Shown here in pieces: positions 1 to 9,315 of a stretch of DNA of 64,000 bases. Source of the stretch: Loxodes magnus (lineage: Eukaryota > Ciliophora > Karyorelictea > Loxodida > Loxodidae); contig CAMPDV010001208.1 in the NCBI GenBank assembly GCA_946699065.1, forward strand, positions 60,921 to 124,920. The letters are read 5' to 3'. A program made the position numbers and the translations under genes. The stretch's first letter is position 1, and the number at the start of each line of letters is the position of its first letter. The notes beneath the pieces were generated by a model, which saw nothing but the letters and a program-made list of their open reading frames with translations, ran no database searches and had not been told where the DNA came from.

Positions 1-735
1 ATCAAAGTCTGTGATTTCCAGACTGGAAGTTGTACTAGGACATTAAGTGGACATTCCTCAAGAGTTATTTCGGTGGCGATCTCCAATGATCAGAAGTTCA
101 TTATCTCCGGAAGTAGAGATAACTCTTTCAAAGTCTGGGATTTCCAGACTGGAAGTTGTACTAGGACATTAAGTGGACATTCCTCTTATGTTAATTCGGT
201 GGCGATCTCCAATGATCAGAAGTTCATTATCTCCGGAAGTAGAGATAACTCTATCAAAGTCTGGGATTTCCAGACTGGAAGTTGTACTAGGACATTAAGT
301 GGACATTCATCAAGAGTTATTTCGGTTGCGATCTCCAATGATCAGAAGTTCATTATCTCCGGAAGTTCTGATAACTCTATCAAAGTCTGTGATTTCCAGA
401 CTGGAAGTTGTACTCGGACATTAAGTGGACATTCCTCAAGAGTTAATTCGGTTGCGATCTCCAATGATCAGAAGTTCATTATCTCCGGAAGTAGAGATAA
501 CTCAATCAAAGTCTGGGATTTCCAGACTGGAAGTTGTACTCGGACATTAAGTGGACATTCCTCTTATGTTATTTCGGTTGCGATCTCCAATGATCAGAAG
601 TTCATTATCTCCGGAAGTAGAGATAACTCTTTCAAAGTCTGGGATTTCCAGACTGGAAGTTGTACTCGGACATTAAGTGGACATTCCTCTTTAGTTAATT
701 CGGTGGCGATCTCCAATGATCAGAAGTTCATTATC
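1..735 (+). repeat. Segment recurring 26 units downstream (3,277-4,011)
   Basis: Unit order and rare variants here (Phe19 with Arg15, TCATCA before Arg39, TCA for Ser18) recur at an offset of 3,276 bp. The copies differ at the two codons after GHSS in one unit (Arg-Val-Asn near 436 against Tyr-Val-Ile near 3,712), at Val40/Ile40 near 3,970, and diverge at about 735 (TTA against GAT at codon 15). Confidence 0.7.
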
Positions 736-3700
736 TCCGGAAGTTTAGATAACTCTATAAAAGTCTGGGATTTCCAGACTGGAAGTTGTACTAGGACATT
801 AAGTGGACATTCCTCTTTAGTTAATTCGGTGGCGATCTCCAATGATCAGAAGTTCATTATCTCCGGAAGTTCTGATAACTCTATCAAAGTCTGGTATTTC
901 CTGACTGGAAGTTGTACTCGGACATTAAGTGGACATTCCTCTTTAGTTATTTCGGTTGCGATCTCCAATGATCAGAAGTTCATTATCTCCGGAAGTAGAG
1001 ATAACTCTATCAAAGTCTGGGATTTCCAGACTGGAAGTTGTACTCGGACATTAAGTGGACATTCCTCTGGAGTTTATTCGGTTGCGATCTCCAATGATCA
1101 GAAGTTCATTATCTCCGGAAGTGATGATCACTCTATCAAAGTCTGGGATTTCCAGGCTGGAAGTTGTACTAGGACATTAAGTGGACATTCCTCAAGAGTT
1201 ATTTCGGTTGCGATCTCCATTGATATGAAGTTCATTATCTCCGGAAGTAGAGATAACTCTATCAAAGTCTGGGATTTCCAGACTGGAAGTTGTACTAGGA
1301 CATTAAGTGGACATTCCTCAAGAGTTATTTCGGTTGCGATCTCCAATGATCAGAAGTTCATTATCTCCGGAAGTAGAGATAACTCTATCAAAGTCTGGGA
1401 TTTCCAGACTGGAAGTTGTACTCGGACATTAAGTGGACATTCCTCTTATGTTTATTCGGTGGCGATCTCCAATGATCAGAAGTTCATTATCTCCGGAAGT
1501 AGAGATAACTCTATCAAAGTCTGGGATTTCCAGACTGGAAGTTGTACTCGGACATTAAGTGGACATTCCTCAAGAGTTAATTCGGTGGCGATCTCCAATG
1601 ATCAGAAGTTCATTATCTCCGGAAGTGATGATCACTCAATCAAAGACTGGGATTTCCAGACTGGAAGTTGTACTCGGACATTAAGTGGACATTCCTCTTT
1701 AGTTATTTCGGTTGCGATCTCCAATGATCAGAAGTTCATTATCTCCGGAAGTTCTGATAACTCTATCAAAGTCTGTGATTTCCAGACTGGAAGTTGTACT
1801 CGGACATTAAGTGGACATTCCTCTGAAGTTTATTGTGTGGCGATCTCCAATGATCAGAAGTTCATTATCTCCGGAAGTTCTGATAACTCTATCAAAGTCT
1901 GTGATTTCCAGACTGGAAGTTGTACTCGGACATTAAGTGGACATTCCTCTGAAGTTTATTCGGTTGCGATCTCCAATGATCAGAAGTTCATTATCTCCGG
2001 AAGTTCTGATAACTCAATCAAAGTCTGTGATTTCCAGACTGGAAGTTGTACTCGGACATTAAGTGGACATTCCTCTTTAGTTAATTCGGTTGCGATCTCC
2101 AATGATCAGAAGTTCATTATCTCCGGAAGTTTAGATAACTCTATCAAAGTCTGGGATTTCCAGACTGGAAGTTGTACTAGGACATTAAGTGGACATTCCT
2201 CTTTAGTTAATTCGGTTGCGATCTCCAATGATCAGAAGTTCATTATCTCCGGAAGTGATGATCACTCTATCAAAGTCTGGGATTTCCAGACTGGAAGTTG
2301 TACTCGGACATTAAGTGGACATTCCTCTTATGTTAATTCGGTGGCGATCTCCAATGATCAGAAGTTCATTATCTCCGGAAGTAGAGATAACTCTATCAAA
2401 GTCTGTGATTTCCAGACTGGAAGTTGTACTCGGACATTAAGTGGACATTCCTCTTTAGTTAATTCGGTGGCGATCTCCAATGATCAGAAGTTCATTATCT
2501 CCGGAAGTTCTGATAACTCAATCAAAGTCTGGGATTTCCAGACTGGAAGTTGTACTAGGACATTAAGTGGACATTCCTCTTTAGTTAATTCGGTTGCGAT
2601 CTCCAATGATCAGAAGTTCATTATCTCCGGAAGTTCTGATAACTCTATCAAAGTCTGTGATTTCCAGACTGGAAGTTGTACTCGGACATTAAGTGGACAT
2701 TCCTCTTATGTTAATTCGGTGGCGATCTCCAATGATCAGAAGTTCATTATCTCCGGAAGTTCTGATAACTCTATCAAAGTCTGGGATTTCCAGACTGGAA
2801 GTTGTACTCGGACATTAAGTGGACATTCCTCTTATGTTATTTCGGTTGCGATCTCCAATGATCAGAAGTTCATTATCTCCGGAAGTAGAGATAACTCTTT
2901 CAAAGTCTGGGATTTCCAGACTGGAAGTTGTACTCGGACATTAAGTGGACATTCCTCTTTAGTTAATTCGGTGGCGATCTCCAATGATCAGAAGTTCATT
3001 ATCTCCGGAAGTTCTGATAACTCTATCAAAGTCTGGGATTTCCAGACTGGAAGTTGTACTCGGACATTAAGTGGACATTCCTCTTTAGTTAATTCGGTGG
3101 CGATCTCCAATGATCAGAAGTTCATTATCTCCGGAAGTTCTGATAACTCTATCAAAGTCTGGGATTTCCAGACTGGAAGTTGTACTAGGACATTAAGTGG
3201 ACATTCATCAAGAGTTATTTCGGTTGCGATCTCCAATGATCAGAAGTTCATTATCTCCGGAAGTTCTGATAACTCTATCAAAGTCTGTGATTTCCAGACT
3301 GGAAGTTGTACTAGGACATTAAGTGGACATTCCTCAAGAGTTATTTCGGTGGCGATCTCCAATGATCAGAAGTTCATTATCTCCGGAAGTAGAGATAACT
3401 CTTTCAAAGTCTGGGATTTCCAGACTGGAAGTTGTACTAGGACATTAAGTGGACATTCCTCTTATGTTAATTCGGTGGCGATCTCCAATGATCAGAAGTT
3501 CATTATCTCCGGAAGTAGAGATAACTCTATCAAAGTCTGGGATTTCCAGACTGGAAGTTGTACTAGGACATTAAGTGGACATTCATCAAGAGTTATTTCG
3601 GTTGCGATCTCCAATGATCAGAAGTTCATTATCTCCGGAAGTTCTGATAACTCTATCAAAGTCTGTGATTTCCAGACTGGAAGTTGTACTCGGACATTAA

Positions 3701-6700
3701 GTGGACATTCCTCTTATGTTATTTCGGTTGCGATCTCCAATGATCAGAAGTTCATTATCTCCGGAAGTAGAGATAACTCAATCAAAGTCTGGGATTTCCA
3801 GACTGGAAGTTGTACTCGGACATTAAGTGGACATTCCTCTTATGTTATTTCGGTTGCGATCTCCAATGATCAGAAGTTCATTATCTCCGGAAGTAGAGAT
3901 AACTCTTTCAAAGTCTGGGATTTCCAGACTGGAAGTTGTACTCGGACATTAAGTGGACATTCCTCTTTAATTAATTCGGTGGCGATCTCCAATGATCAGA
4001 AGTTCATTATCTCCGGAAGTGATGATCACTCAATCAAAGACTGGGATTTCCAGACTGGAAGTTGTACTAGGACATTAAGTGGACATTCCTCTTTAGTTAA
4101 TTCGGTTGCGATCTCCAATGATCAGAAGTTCATTATCTCCGGAAGTTCTGATAACTCAATCAAAGTCTGGGATTTCCAGACTGGAAGTTGTACTAGGACA
4201 TTAAGTGGACATTCCTCTTTAGTTAATTCGGTGGCGATCTCCAATGATCAGAAGTTCATTATCTCCGGAAGTAGAGATAACTCTATCAAAGTCTGGGATT
4301 TCCAGACTGGAAGTTGTACTAGGACATTAAGTGGACATTCCTCTTTAGTTTATTCGGTTGCGATCTCCAATGATCAGAAGTTCATTATCTCCGGAAGTTC
4401 TGATAACTCTATCAAAGTCTGGGATTTCCAGACTGGAAGTTGTACTAGGACATTAAGTGGACATTCCTCTTTAGTTAATTCGGTGGCGATCTCCAATGAT
4501 CAGAAGTTCATTATCTCCGGAAGTAGAGATAACTCTATCAAAGTCTGGGATTTCCAGACTGGAAGTTGTACTAGGACATTAAGTGGACATTCCTCTTTAG
4601 TTAATTCGGTGGCGATCTCCAATGATCAGAAGTTCATTATCTCCGGAAGTTCTGATAACTCTATCAAAGTCTGGGATTTCCAGACTGGAAGTTGTACTAG
4701 GACATTAAGTGGACATTCCTCTTTAGTTTATTCGGTTGCGATCTCCAATGATCAGAAGTTCATTATCTCCGGAAGTAGAGATAACTCTATCAAAGTCTGT
4801 GATTTCCAGACTGGAAGTTGTACTAGGACATTAAGTGGACATTCCTCTTTAGTTAATTCGGTGGCGATCTCCAATGATCAGAAGTTCATTATCTCCGGAA
4901 GTAGAGATAACTCAATCAAAGTCTGTGATTTCCAGACTGGAAGTTGTACTCGGACATTAAGTGGACATTCCTCTTTAGTTAATTCGGTGGCGATCTCCAA
5001 TGATCAGAAGTTCATTATCTCCGGAAGTAGAGATAACTCTATCAAAGTCTGTGATTTCCAGACTGGAAGTTGTACTAGGACATTAAGTGGACATTCCTCT
5101 TATGTTAATTCGGTGGCGATCTCCAATGATCAGAAGTTCATTATCTCCGGAAGTTCTGATAACTCTATAAAAGTCTGTGATTTCCAGACTGGAAGTTGTA
5201 CTCGGACATTAAGTGGACATTCCTCTTTAGTTAATTCGGTGGCGATCTCCAATGATCAGAAGTTCATTATCTCCGGAAGTTCTGATAACTCTATCAAAGT
5301 CTGTGATTTCCAGACTGGAAGTTGTACTAGGACATTAAGTGGACATTCATCAAGAGTTATTTCGGTTGCGATCTCCAATGATCAGAAGTTCATTATCTCC
5401 GGAAGTTCTGATAACTCTATCAAAGTCTGTGATTTCCAGACTGGAAGTTGTACTCGGACATTAAGTGGACATTCCTCTTTAGTTATTTCGGTTGCGATCT
5501 CCAATGATCAGAAGTTCATTATCTCCGGAAGTTCTGATAACTCTATCAAAGTCTGGGATTTCCAGACTGGAAGTTGTACTAGGACATTAAGTGGACATTC
5601 CTCTTTAGTTAATTCGGTTGCGATCTCCAATGATCAGAAGTTCATTATCTCCGGAAGTTCTGATAACTCTATCAAAGTCTGTGATTTCCAGACTGGAAGT
5701 TGTACTAGGACATTAAGTGGACATTCCTCTTTAGTTAATTCGGTGGCGATCTCCAATGATCAGAAGTTCATTATCTACGGAAGTTCTGATAACTCTATCA
5801 AAGTCTGGGATTTCCAGGCTGGAAGTTGTACTAGGACATTAAGTGGACATTCCTCTTTAGTTTATTCGGTGGCGATCTCCAATGATCAGAAGTTCATTAT
5901 CTCCGGAAGTTCTGATAACTCTATCAAAGTCTGTGATTTCCAGACTGGAAGTTGTACTAGGACATTAAGTGGACATTCCTCTGCAGTTTATTCGGTTGCG
6001 ATCTCCAATGATCAGAAGTTCATTATCTCCGGAAGTTCTGATAACTCTATCAAAGTCTGGGATTTCCAGACTGGAAGTTGTACTCGGACATTAAGTGGAC
6101 ATTCCTCAAGAGTTAATTCGGTTGCGATCTCCAATGATCAGAAGTTCATTATCTCCGGAAGTAGAGATAACTCTATCAAAGTCTGGGATTTCCAGACTGG
6201 AAGTTGTACTCGGACATTAAGTGGACATTCCTCTTTAGTTAATTCGGTGGCGATCTCCAATGATCAGAAGTTCATTATCTCCGGAAGTTCTGATAACTCT
6301 ATCAAAGTCTGGGATTTCCAGACTGGAAGTTGTACTAGGACATTAAGTGGACATTCCTCAAGAGTTATTTCGGTGGCGATCTCCAATGATCAGAAGTTCA
6401 TTATCTCCGGAAGTTTAGATAACTCTATCAAAGTCTGGGATTTCCAGACTGGAAGTTGTACTAGGACATTAAGTGGACATTCCTCTTTAGTTAATTCGGT
6501 GGCGATCTCCAATGATCAGAAGTTCATTATCTCCGGAAGTGATGATCACTCAATCAAAGACTGGGATTTCCAGACTGGAAGTTGTACTCGGACATTAAGT
6601 AGACTCTTCAAGGCAGAAATTTCGGTTGCGATCTCCAATGATCAGAAGTTCATTATCTCCGGAAGTGATGATCACTCAATCAAAGACTGGGATTTCCAGA

Positions 6701-7299
6701 CTGGAAGTTGTACTCGGACATTAAGTGGACATTCCTCTGGAGTTTATTCGGTTGCGTTCTCCAATGATCAGAAGTTCATTATCTCCGGAAGTTCTGATAA
6801 CTCTATCAAAGTCTGTGATTTCCAGACTGGAAGTTGTACTAGGACATTAAGTGGACATTCCTCTTATGTTAATTCGGTGGCGATCTCCAATGATCAGAAG
6901 TTCATTATCTCCGGAAGTTCTGATAACTCTATAAAAGTCTGTGATTTCCAGACTGGAAGTTGTACTCGGACATTAAGTGGACATTCCTCTTTAGTTAATT
7001 CGGTGGCGATCTCCAATGATCAGAAGTTCATTATCTCCGGAAGTTCTGATAACTCTATCAAAGTCTGTGATTTCCAGACTGGAAGTTGTACTAGGACATT
7101 AAGTGGACATTCATCAAGAGTTATTTCGGTTGCGATCTCCAATGATCAGAAGTTCATTATCTCCGGAAGTTCTGATAACTCTATCAAAGTCTGTGATTTC
7201 CAGACTGGAAGTTGTACTCGGACATTAAGTAGACTCTCCAAGGCAGATATTTCGGTTGCGATCTCCAATGATCAGAAGTTCATTATCTCCGGAAGTTGA
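1..7299 (+). CDS. WD40-repeat protein fragment, open at the window start, ends at TGA
   Basis: Frame 1 is open from base 1 (Ile-Lys-Val-Cys-Asp) to the TGA at 7,297-7,299, about 58 WD40 blades. There is no true start: the apparent start at 73 is the GTG that is Val1 of a unit, and the only in-frame ATG is a Met that replaces Gln at 1,225. The gene, if expressed, begins upstream of the window. WD40 blades form beta-propeller scaffolds that bind proteins; no catalytic or targeting domain is visible. This stretch carries alleles rare or absent later: Phe for Ile19 (TTC, near 127, 625, 2,893, 3,391 and 3,904), the GDDHS haplotype, and the TCATCA form of the Ser-Ser codons. Near the end are two aberrant units (6,601 and 7,231) in which the Gly-His motif is lost. 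The TGA may be a stop or a sense codon. Confidence 0.75.
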   Translation: MKVCDFQTGSCTRTLSGHSSRVISVAISNDQKFIISGSRDNSFKVWDFQTGSCTRTLSGHSSYVNSVAISNDQKFIISGSRDNSIKVWDFQTGSCTRTLSGHSSRVISVAISNDQKFIISGSSDNSIKVCDFQTGSCTRTLSGHSSRVNSVAISNDQKFIISGSRDNSIKVWDFQTGSCTRTLSGHSSYVISVAISNDQKFIISGSRDNSFKVWDFQTGSCTRTLSGHSSLVNSVAISNDQKFIISGSLDNSIKVWDFQTGSCTRTLSGHSSLVNSVAISNDQKFIISGSSDNSIKVWYFLTGSCTRTLSGHSSLVISVAISNDQKFIISGSRDNSIKVWDFQTGSCTRTLSGHSSGVYSVAISNDQKFIISGSDDHSIKVWDFQAGSCTRTLSGHSSRVISVAISIDMKFIISGSRDNSIKVWDFQTGSCTRTLSGHSSRVISVAISNDQKFIISGSRDNSIKVWDFQTGSCTRTLSGHSSYVYSVAISNDQKFIISGSRDNSIKVWDFQTGSCTRTLSGHSSRVNSVAISNDQKFIISGSDDHSIKDWDFQTGSCTRTLSGHSSLVISVAISNDQKFIISGSSDNSIKVCDFQTGSCTRTLSGHSSEVYCVAISNDQKFIISGSSDNSIKVCDFQTGSCTRTLSGHSSEVYSVAISNDQKFIISGSSDNSIKVCDFQTGSCTRTLSGHSSLVNSVAISNDQKFIISGSLDNSIKVWDFQTGSCTRTLSGHSSLVNSVAISNDQKFIISGSDDHSIKVWDFQTGSCTRTLSGHSSYVNSVAISNDQKFIISGSRDNSIKVCDFQTGSCTRTLSGHSSLVNSVAISNDQKFIISGSSDNSIKVWDFQTGSCTRTLSGHSSLVNSVAISNDQKFIISGSSDNSIKVCDFQTGSCTRTLSGHSSYVNSVAISNDQKFIISGSSDNSIKVWDFQTGSCTRTLSGHSSYVISVAISNDQKFIISGSRDNSFKVWDFQTGSCTRTLSGHSSLVNSVAISNDQKFIISGSSDNSIKVWDFQTGSCTRTLSGHSSLVNSVAISNDQKFIISGSSDNSIKVWDFQTGSCTRTLSGHSSRVISVAISNDQKFIISGSSDNSIKVCDFQTGSCTRTLSGHSSRVISVAISNDQKFIISGSRDNSFKVWDFQTGSCTRTLSGHSSYVNSVAISNDQKFIISGSRDNSIKVWDFQTGSCTRTLSGHSSRVISVAISNDQKFIISGSSDNSIKVCDFQTGSCTRTLSGHSSYVISVAISNDQKFIISGSRDNSIKVWDFQTGSCTRTLSGHSSYVISVAISNDQKFIISGSRDNSFKVWDFQTGSCTRTLSGHSSLINSVAISNDQKFIISGSDDHSIKDWDFQTGSCTRTLSGHSSLVNSVAISNDQKFIISGSSDNSIKVWDFQTGSCTRTLSGHSSLVNSVAISNDQKFIISGSRDNSIKVWDFQTGSCTRTLSGHSSLVYSVAISNDQKFIISGSSDNSIKVWDFQTGSCTRTLSGHSSLVNSVAISNDQKFIISGSRDNSIKVWDFQTGSCTRTLSGHSSLVNSVAISNDQKFIISGSSDNSIKVWDFQTGSCTRTLSGHSSLVYSVAISNDQKFIISGSRDNSIKVCDFQTGSCTRTLSGHSSLVNSVAISNDQKFIISGSRDNSIKVCDFQTGSCTRTLSGHSSLVNSVAISNDQKFIISGSRDNSIKVCDFQTGSCTRTLSGHSSYVNSVAISNDQKFIISGSSDNSIKVCDFQTGSCTRTLSGHSSLVNSVAISNDQKFIISGSSDNSIKVCDFQTGSCTRTLSGHSSRVISVAISNDQKFIISGSSDNSIKVCDFQTGSCTRTLSGHSSLVISVAISNDQKFIISGSSDNSIKVWDFQTGSCTRTLSGHSSLVNSVAISNDQKFIISGSSDNSIKVCDFQTGSCTRTLSGHSSLVNSVAISNDQKFIIYGSSDNSIKVWDFQAGSCTRTLSGHSSLVYSVAISNDQKFIISGSSDNSIKVCDFQTGSCTRTLSGHSSAVYSVAISNDQKFIISGSSDNSIKVWDFQTGSCTRTLSGHSSRVNSVAISNDQKFIISGSRDNSIKVWDFQTGSCTRTLSGHSSLVNSVAISNDQKFIISGSSDNSIKVWDFQTGSCTRTLSGHSSRVISVAISNDQKFIISGSLDNSIKVWDFQTGSCTRTLSGHSSLVNSVAISNDQKFIISGSDDHSIKDWDFQTGSCTRTLSRLFKAEISVAISNDQKFIISGSDDHSIKDWDFQTGSCTRTLSGHSSGVYSVAFSNDQKFIISGSSDNSIKVCDFQTGSCTRTLSGHSSYVNSVAISNDQKFIISGSSDNSIKVCDFQTGSCTRTLSGHSSLVNSVAISNDQKFIISGSSDNSIKVCDFQTGSCTRTLSGHSSRVISVAISNDQKFIISGSSDNSIKVCDFQTGSCTRTLSRLSKADISVAISNDQKFIISGS
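1225..1227 (+). other. Only in-frame ATG codon seen in the array
   Basis: The unit at about 1,213 reads Ile-Asp-Met where others read Asn-Asp-Gln (CAG to ATG, AAT to ATT). No other in-frame Met is visible in the first 49 kb, so no translation start is supported anywhere and this Met is most likely a chance substitution. Confidence 0.6.
5740..6600 (+). repeat. Seven-unit block recurring at 8,386-9,246 (21 units away)
   Basis: Both copies start with the Tyr-Gly variant (TAC at 5,776 and 8,422) plus Ala26 and end in a GDDHS unit followed by a unit lacking Gly-His. Differences: CGG-ACA against CGG-ATA (Thr32 to Ile), Arg-Val-Ile against Tyr-Val-Tyr in one unit, and Leu-Phe-Lys-Ala-Glu against Leu-Ser-Lys-Ala-Asp at the end. 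The Tyr-Gly/Ala26 unit also recurs at 20,014. Confidence 0.75.
6598..6624 (+). other. Aberrant unit end: Gly-His-Ser-Ser replaced by Arg-Leu-Phe-Lys
   Basis: Codons read AGT AGA CTC TTC AAG GCA (Ser-Arg-Leu-Phe-Lys-Ala) and then Glu-Ile-Ser. His36 of the structural tetrad is lost. It follows a GDDHS unit and is related to the units at 7,231, 9,247 and 39,862 through the shared AAGGCA. Confidence 0.85.
7228..7254 (+). other. Aberrant unit end: Arg-Leu-Ser-Lys-Ala-Asp
   Basis: AGA CTC TCC AAG GCA GAT replaces the Gly-His-Ser-Ser-x-Val codons. The first TGA of the window follows in the same unit (7,297). An identical arrangement occurs at 9,247 with TGA at 9,313. Confidence 0.85.
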
Positions 7300-9315
7300 G
7301 ATAACTCTATCAAAGTCTGGGATTTCCAGACTGGAAGTTGTACTAGGACATTAAGTGGACATTCCTCTTTAGTTAATTCGGTGGCGATCTCCAATGATCA
7401 GAAGTTCATTATCTCCGGAAGTAGAGATAACTCTATCAAAGTCTGGGATTTCCAGACTGGAAGTTGTACTAGGACATTAAGTGGACATTCCTCTTTAGTT
7501 TATTCGGTTGCGATCTCCAATGATCAGAAGTTCATTATCTCCGGAAGTTCTGATAACTCTATCAAAGTCTGGGATTTCCAGACTGGAAGTTGTACTCGGA
7601 CATTAAGTGGACATTCCTCTTATGTTATTTCGGTTGCGATCTCCAATGATCAGAAGTTCATTATCTCCGGAAGTTCTGATAACTCAATCAAAGTCTGGGA
7701 TTTCCAGACTGGAAGTTGTACTAGGACATTAAGTGGACATTCCTCTTTAGTTTATTCGGTTGCGATCTCCAATGATCAGAAGTTCATTATCTCCGGAAGT
7801 TCTGATAACTCTATCAAAGTCTGGGATTTCCAGACTGGAAGTTGTACTAGGACATTAAGTGGACATTCCTCTTTAGTTTATTCGGTTGCGATCTCCAATG
7901 ATCAGAAGTTCATTATCTCCGGAAGTTCTGATAACTCTATCAAAGTCTGGGATTTCCAGACTGGAAGTTGTACTAGGACATTAAGTGGACATTCCTCTTT
8001 AGTTAATTCGGTGGCGATCTCCAATGATCAGAAGTTCATTATCTCCGGAAGTTCTGATAACTCTATCAAAGTCTGGGATTTCCAGACTGGAAGTTGTACT
8101 AGGACATTAAGTGGACATTCCTCTTTAGTTAATTCGGTGGCGATCTCCAATGATCAGAAGTTCATTATCTCCGGAAGTGATGATCACTCAATCAAAGACT
8201 GGGATTTCCAGACTGGAAGTTGTACTCGGACATTAAGTGGACATTCCTCTGGAGTTTATTCGGTTGCGATCTCCAATGATCAGAAGTTCATTATCTCCGG
8301 AAGTGATGATCACTCAATCAAAGACTGGGATTTCCAGACTGGAAGTTGTACTCGGACATTAAGTGGACATTCCTCTTTAGTTAATTCGGTGGCGATCTCC
8401 AATGATCAGAAGTTCATTATCTACGGAAGTTCTGATAACTCTATCAAAGTCTGGGATTTCCAGGCTGGAAGTTGTACTAGGACATTAAGTGGACATTCCT
8501 CTTTAGTTTATTCGGTGGCGATCTCCAATGATCAGAAGTTCATTATCTCCGGAAGTTCTGATAACTCTATCAAAGTCTGTGATTTCCAGACTGGAAGTTG
8601 TACTAGGACATTAAGTGGACATTCCTCTGCAGTTTATTCGGTTGCGATCTCCAATGATCAGAAGTTCATTATCTCCGGAAGTTCTGATAACTCTATCAAA
8701 GTCTGGGATTTCCAGACTGGAAGTTGTACTCGGATATTAAGTGGACATTCCTCAAGAGTTAATTCGGTTGCGATCTCCAATGATCAGAAGTTCATTATCT
8801 CCGGAAGTAGAGATAACTCTATCAAAGTCTGGGATTTCCAGACTGGAAGTTGTACTCGGACATTAAGTGGACATTCCTCTTTAGTTAATTCGGTGGCGAT
8901 CTCCAATGATCAGAAGTTCATTATCTCCGGAAGTTCTGATAACTCTATCAAAGTCTGGGATTTCCAGACTGGAAGTTGTACTAGGACATTAAGTGGACAT
9001 TCCTCTTATGTTTATTCGGTGGCGATCTCCAATGATCAGAAGTTCATTATCTCCGGAAGTTTAGATAACTCTATCAAAGTCTGGGATTTCCAGACTGGAA
9101 GTTGTACTAGGACATTAAGTGGACATTCCTCTTTAGTTAATTCGGTGGCGATCTCCAATGATCAGAAGTTCATTATCTCCGGAAGTGATGATCACTCAAT
9201 CAAAGACTGGGATTTCCAGACTGGAAGTTGTACTCGGACATTAAGTAGACTCTCCAAGGCAGATATTTCGGTTGCGATCTCCAATGATCAGAAGTTCATT
9301 ATCTCCGGAAGTTGA
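7300..9315 (+). CDS. WD40-repeat open segment, 16 blades between two TGA codons
   Basis: The frame continues without any shift after the TGA at 7,297 and runs to the next at 9,313-9,315, exactly 16 units. The apparent start at 7,381 is again GTG=Val1, so this is not an independent gene but the next piece of the same frame. Both bounding TGAs lie in the same context, preceded by the aberrant unit whose Gly-His is replaced by Arg-Leu (7,231 and 9,247), so the two ends are copies of one another 2,016 bp (16 units) apart. Part of this segment (about 8,386-9,246) is a copy of 5,740-6,600. It includes the Tyr-Gly variant (TAC for TCC at 8,422) and the Thr-to-Ala change after Gln25. If TGA is sense, the segment simply joins its neighbours. 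Confidence 0.6.
   Translation, partial: DNSIKVWDFQTGSCTRTLSGHSSLVNSVAISNDQKFIISGSRDNSIKVWDFQTGSCTRTLSGHSSLVYSVAISNDQKFIISGSSDNSIKVWDFQTGSCTRTLSGHSSYVISVAISNDQKFIISGSSDNSIKVWDFQTGSCTRTLSGHSSLVYSVAISNDQKFIISGSSDNSIKVWDFQTGSCTRTLSGHSSLVYSVAISNDQKFIISGSSDNSIKVWDFQTGSCTRTLSGHSSLVNSVAISNDQKFIISGSSDNSIKVWDFQTGSCTRTLSGHSSLVNSVAISNDQKFIISGSDDHSIKDWDFQTGSCTRTLSGHSSGVYSVAISNDQKFIISGSDDHSIKDWDFQTGSCTRTLSGHSSLVNSVAISNDQKFIIYGSSDNSIKVWDFQAGSCTRTLSGHSSLVYSVAISNDQKFIISGSSDNSIKVCDFQTGSCTRTLSGHSSAVYSVAISNDQKFIISGSSDNSIKVWDFQTGSCTRILSGHSSRVNSVAISNDQKFIISGSRDNSIKVWDFQTGSCTRTLSGHSSLVNSVAISNDQKFIISGSSDNSIKVWDFQTGSCTRTLSGHSSYVYSVAISNDQKFIISGSLDNSIKVWDFQTGSCTRTLSGHSSLVNSVAISNDQKFIISGSDDHSIKDWDFQTGSCTRTLSRLSKADISVAISNDQKFIISGS
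9244..9270 (+). other. Aberrant unit end: Arg-Leu-Ser-Lys-Ala-Asp (second copy)
   Basis: Exact copy of the variant at 7,231, 2,016 bp (16 units) downstream, again followed by TGA 43 codons-worth of array later at the next codon 15 (9,313). Confidence 0.85.

Noticed and set aside
1128..1346. A 72-codon open frame on the minus strand
   Set aside because: It is the reverse complement of ordinary WD40 units that happen to lack the usual antisense stops; it has no family resemblance and no conservation beyond the array.
73..7299. GTG at 73 (and the similar GTGs at 7,381, 9,523, 19,225 and 20,611) as translation starts
   Set aside because: This GTG is Val1 of the repeat and alternates with GTT from unit to unit; the frame is open upstream of each. 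There is no start signal.
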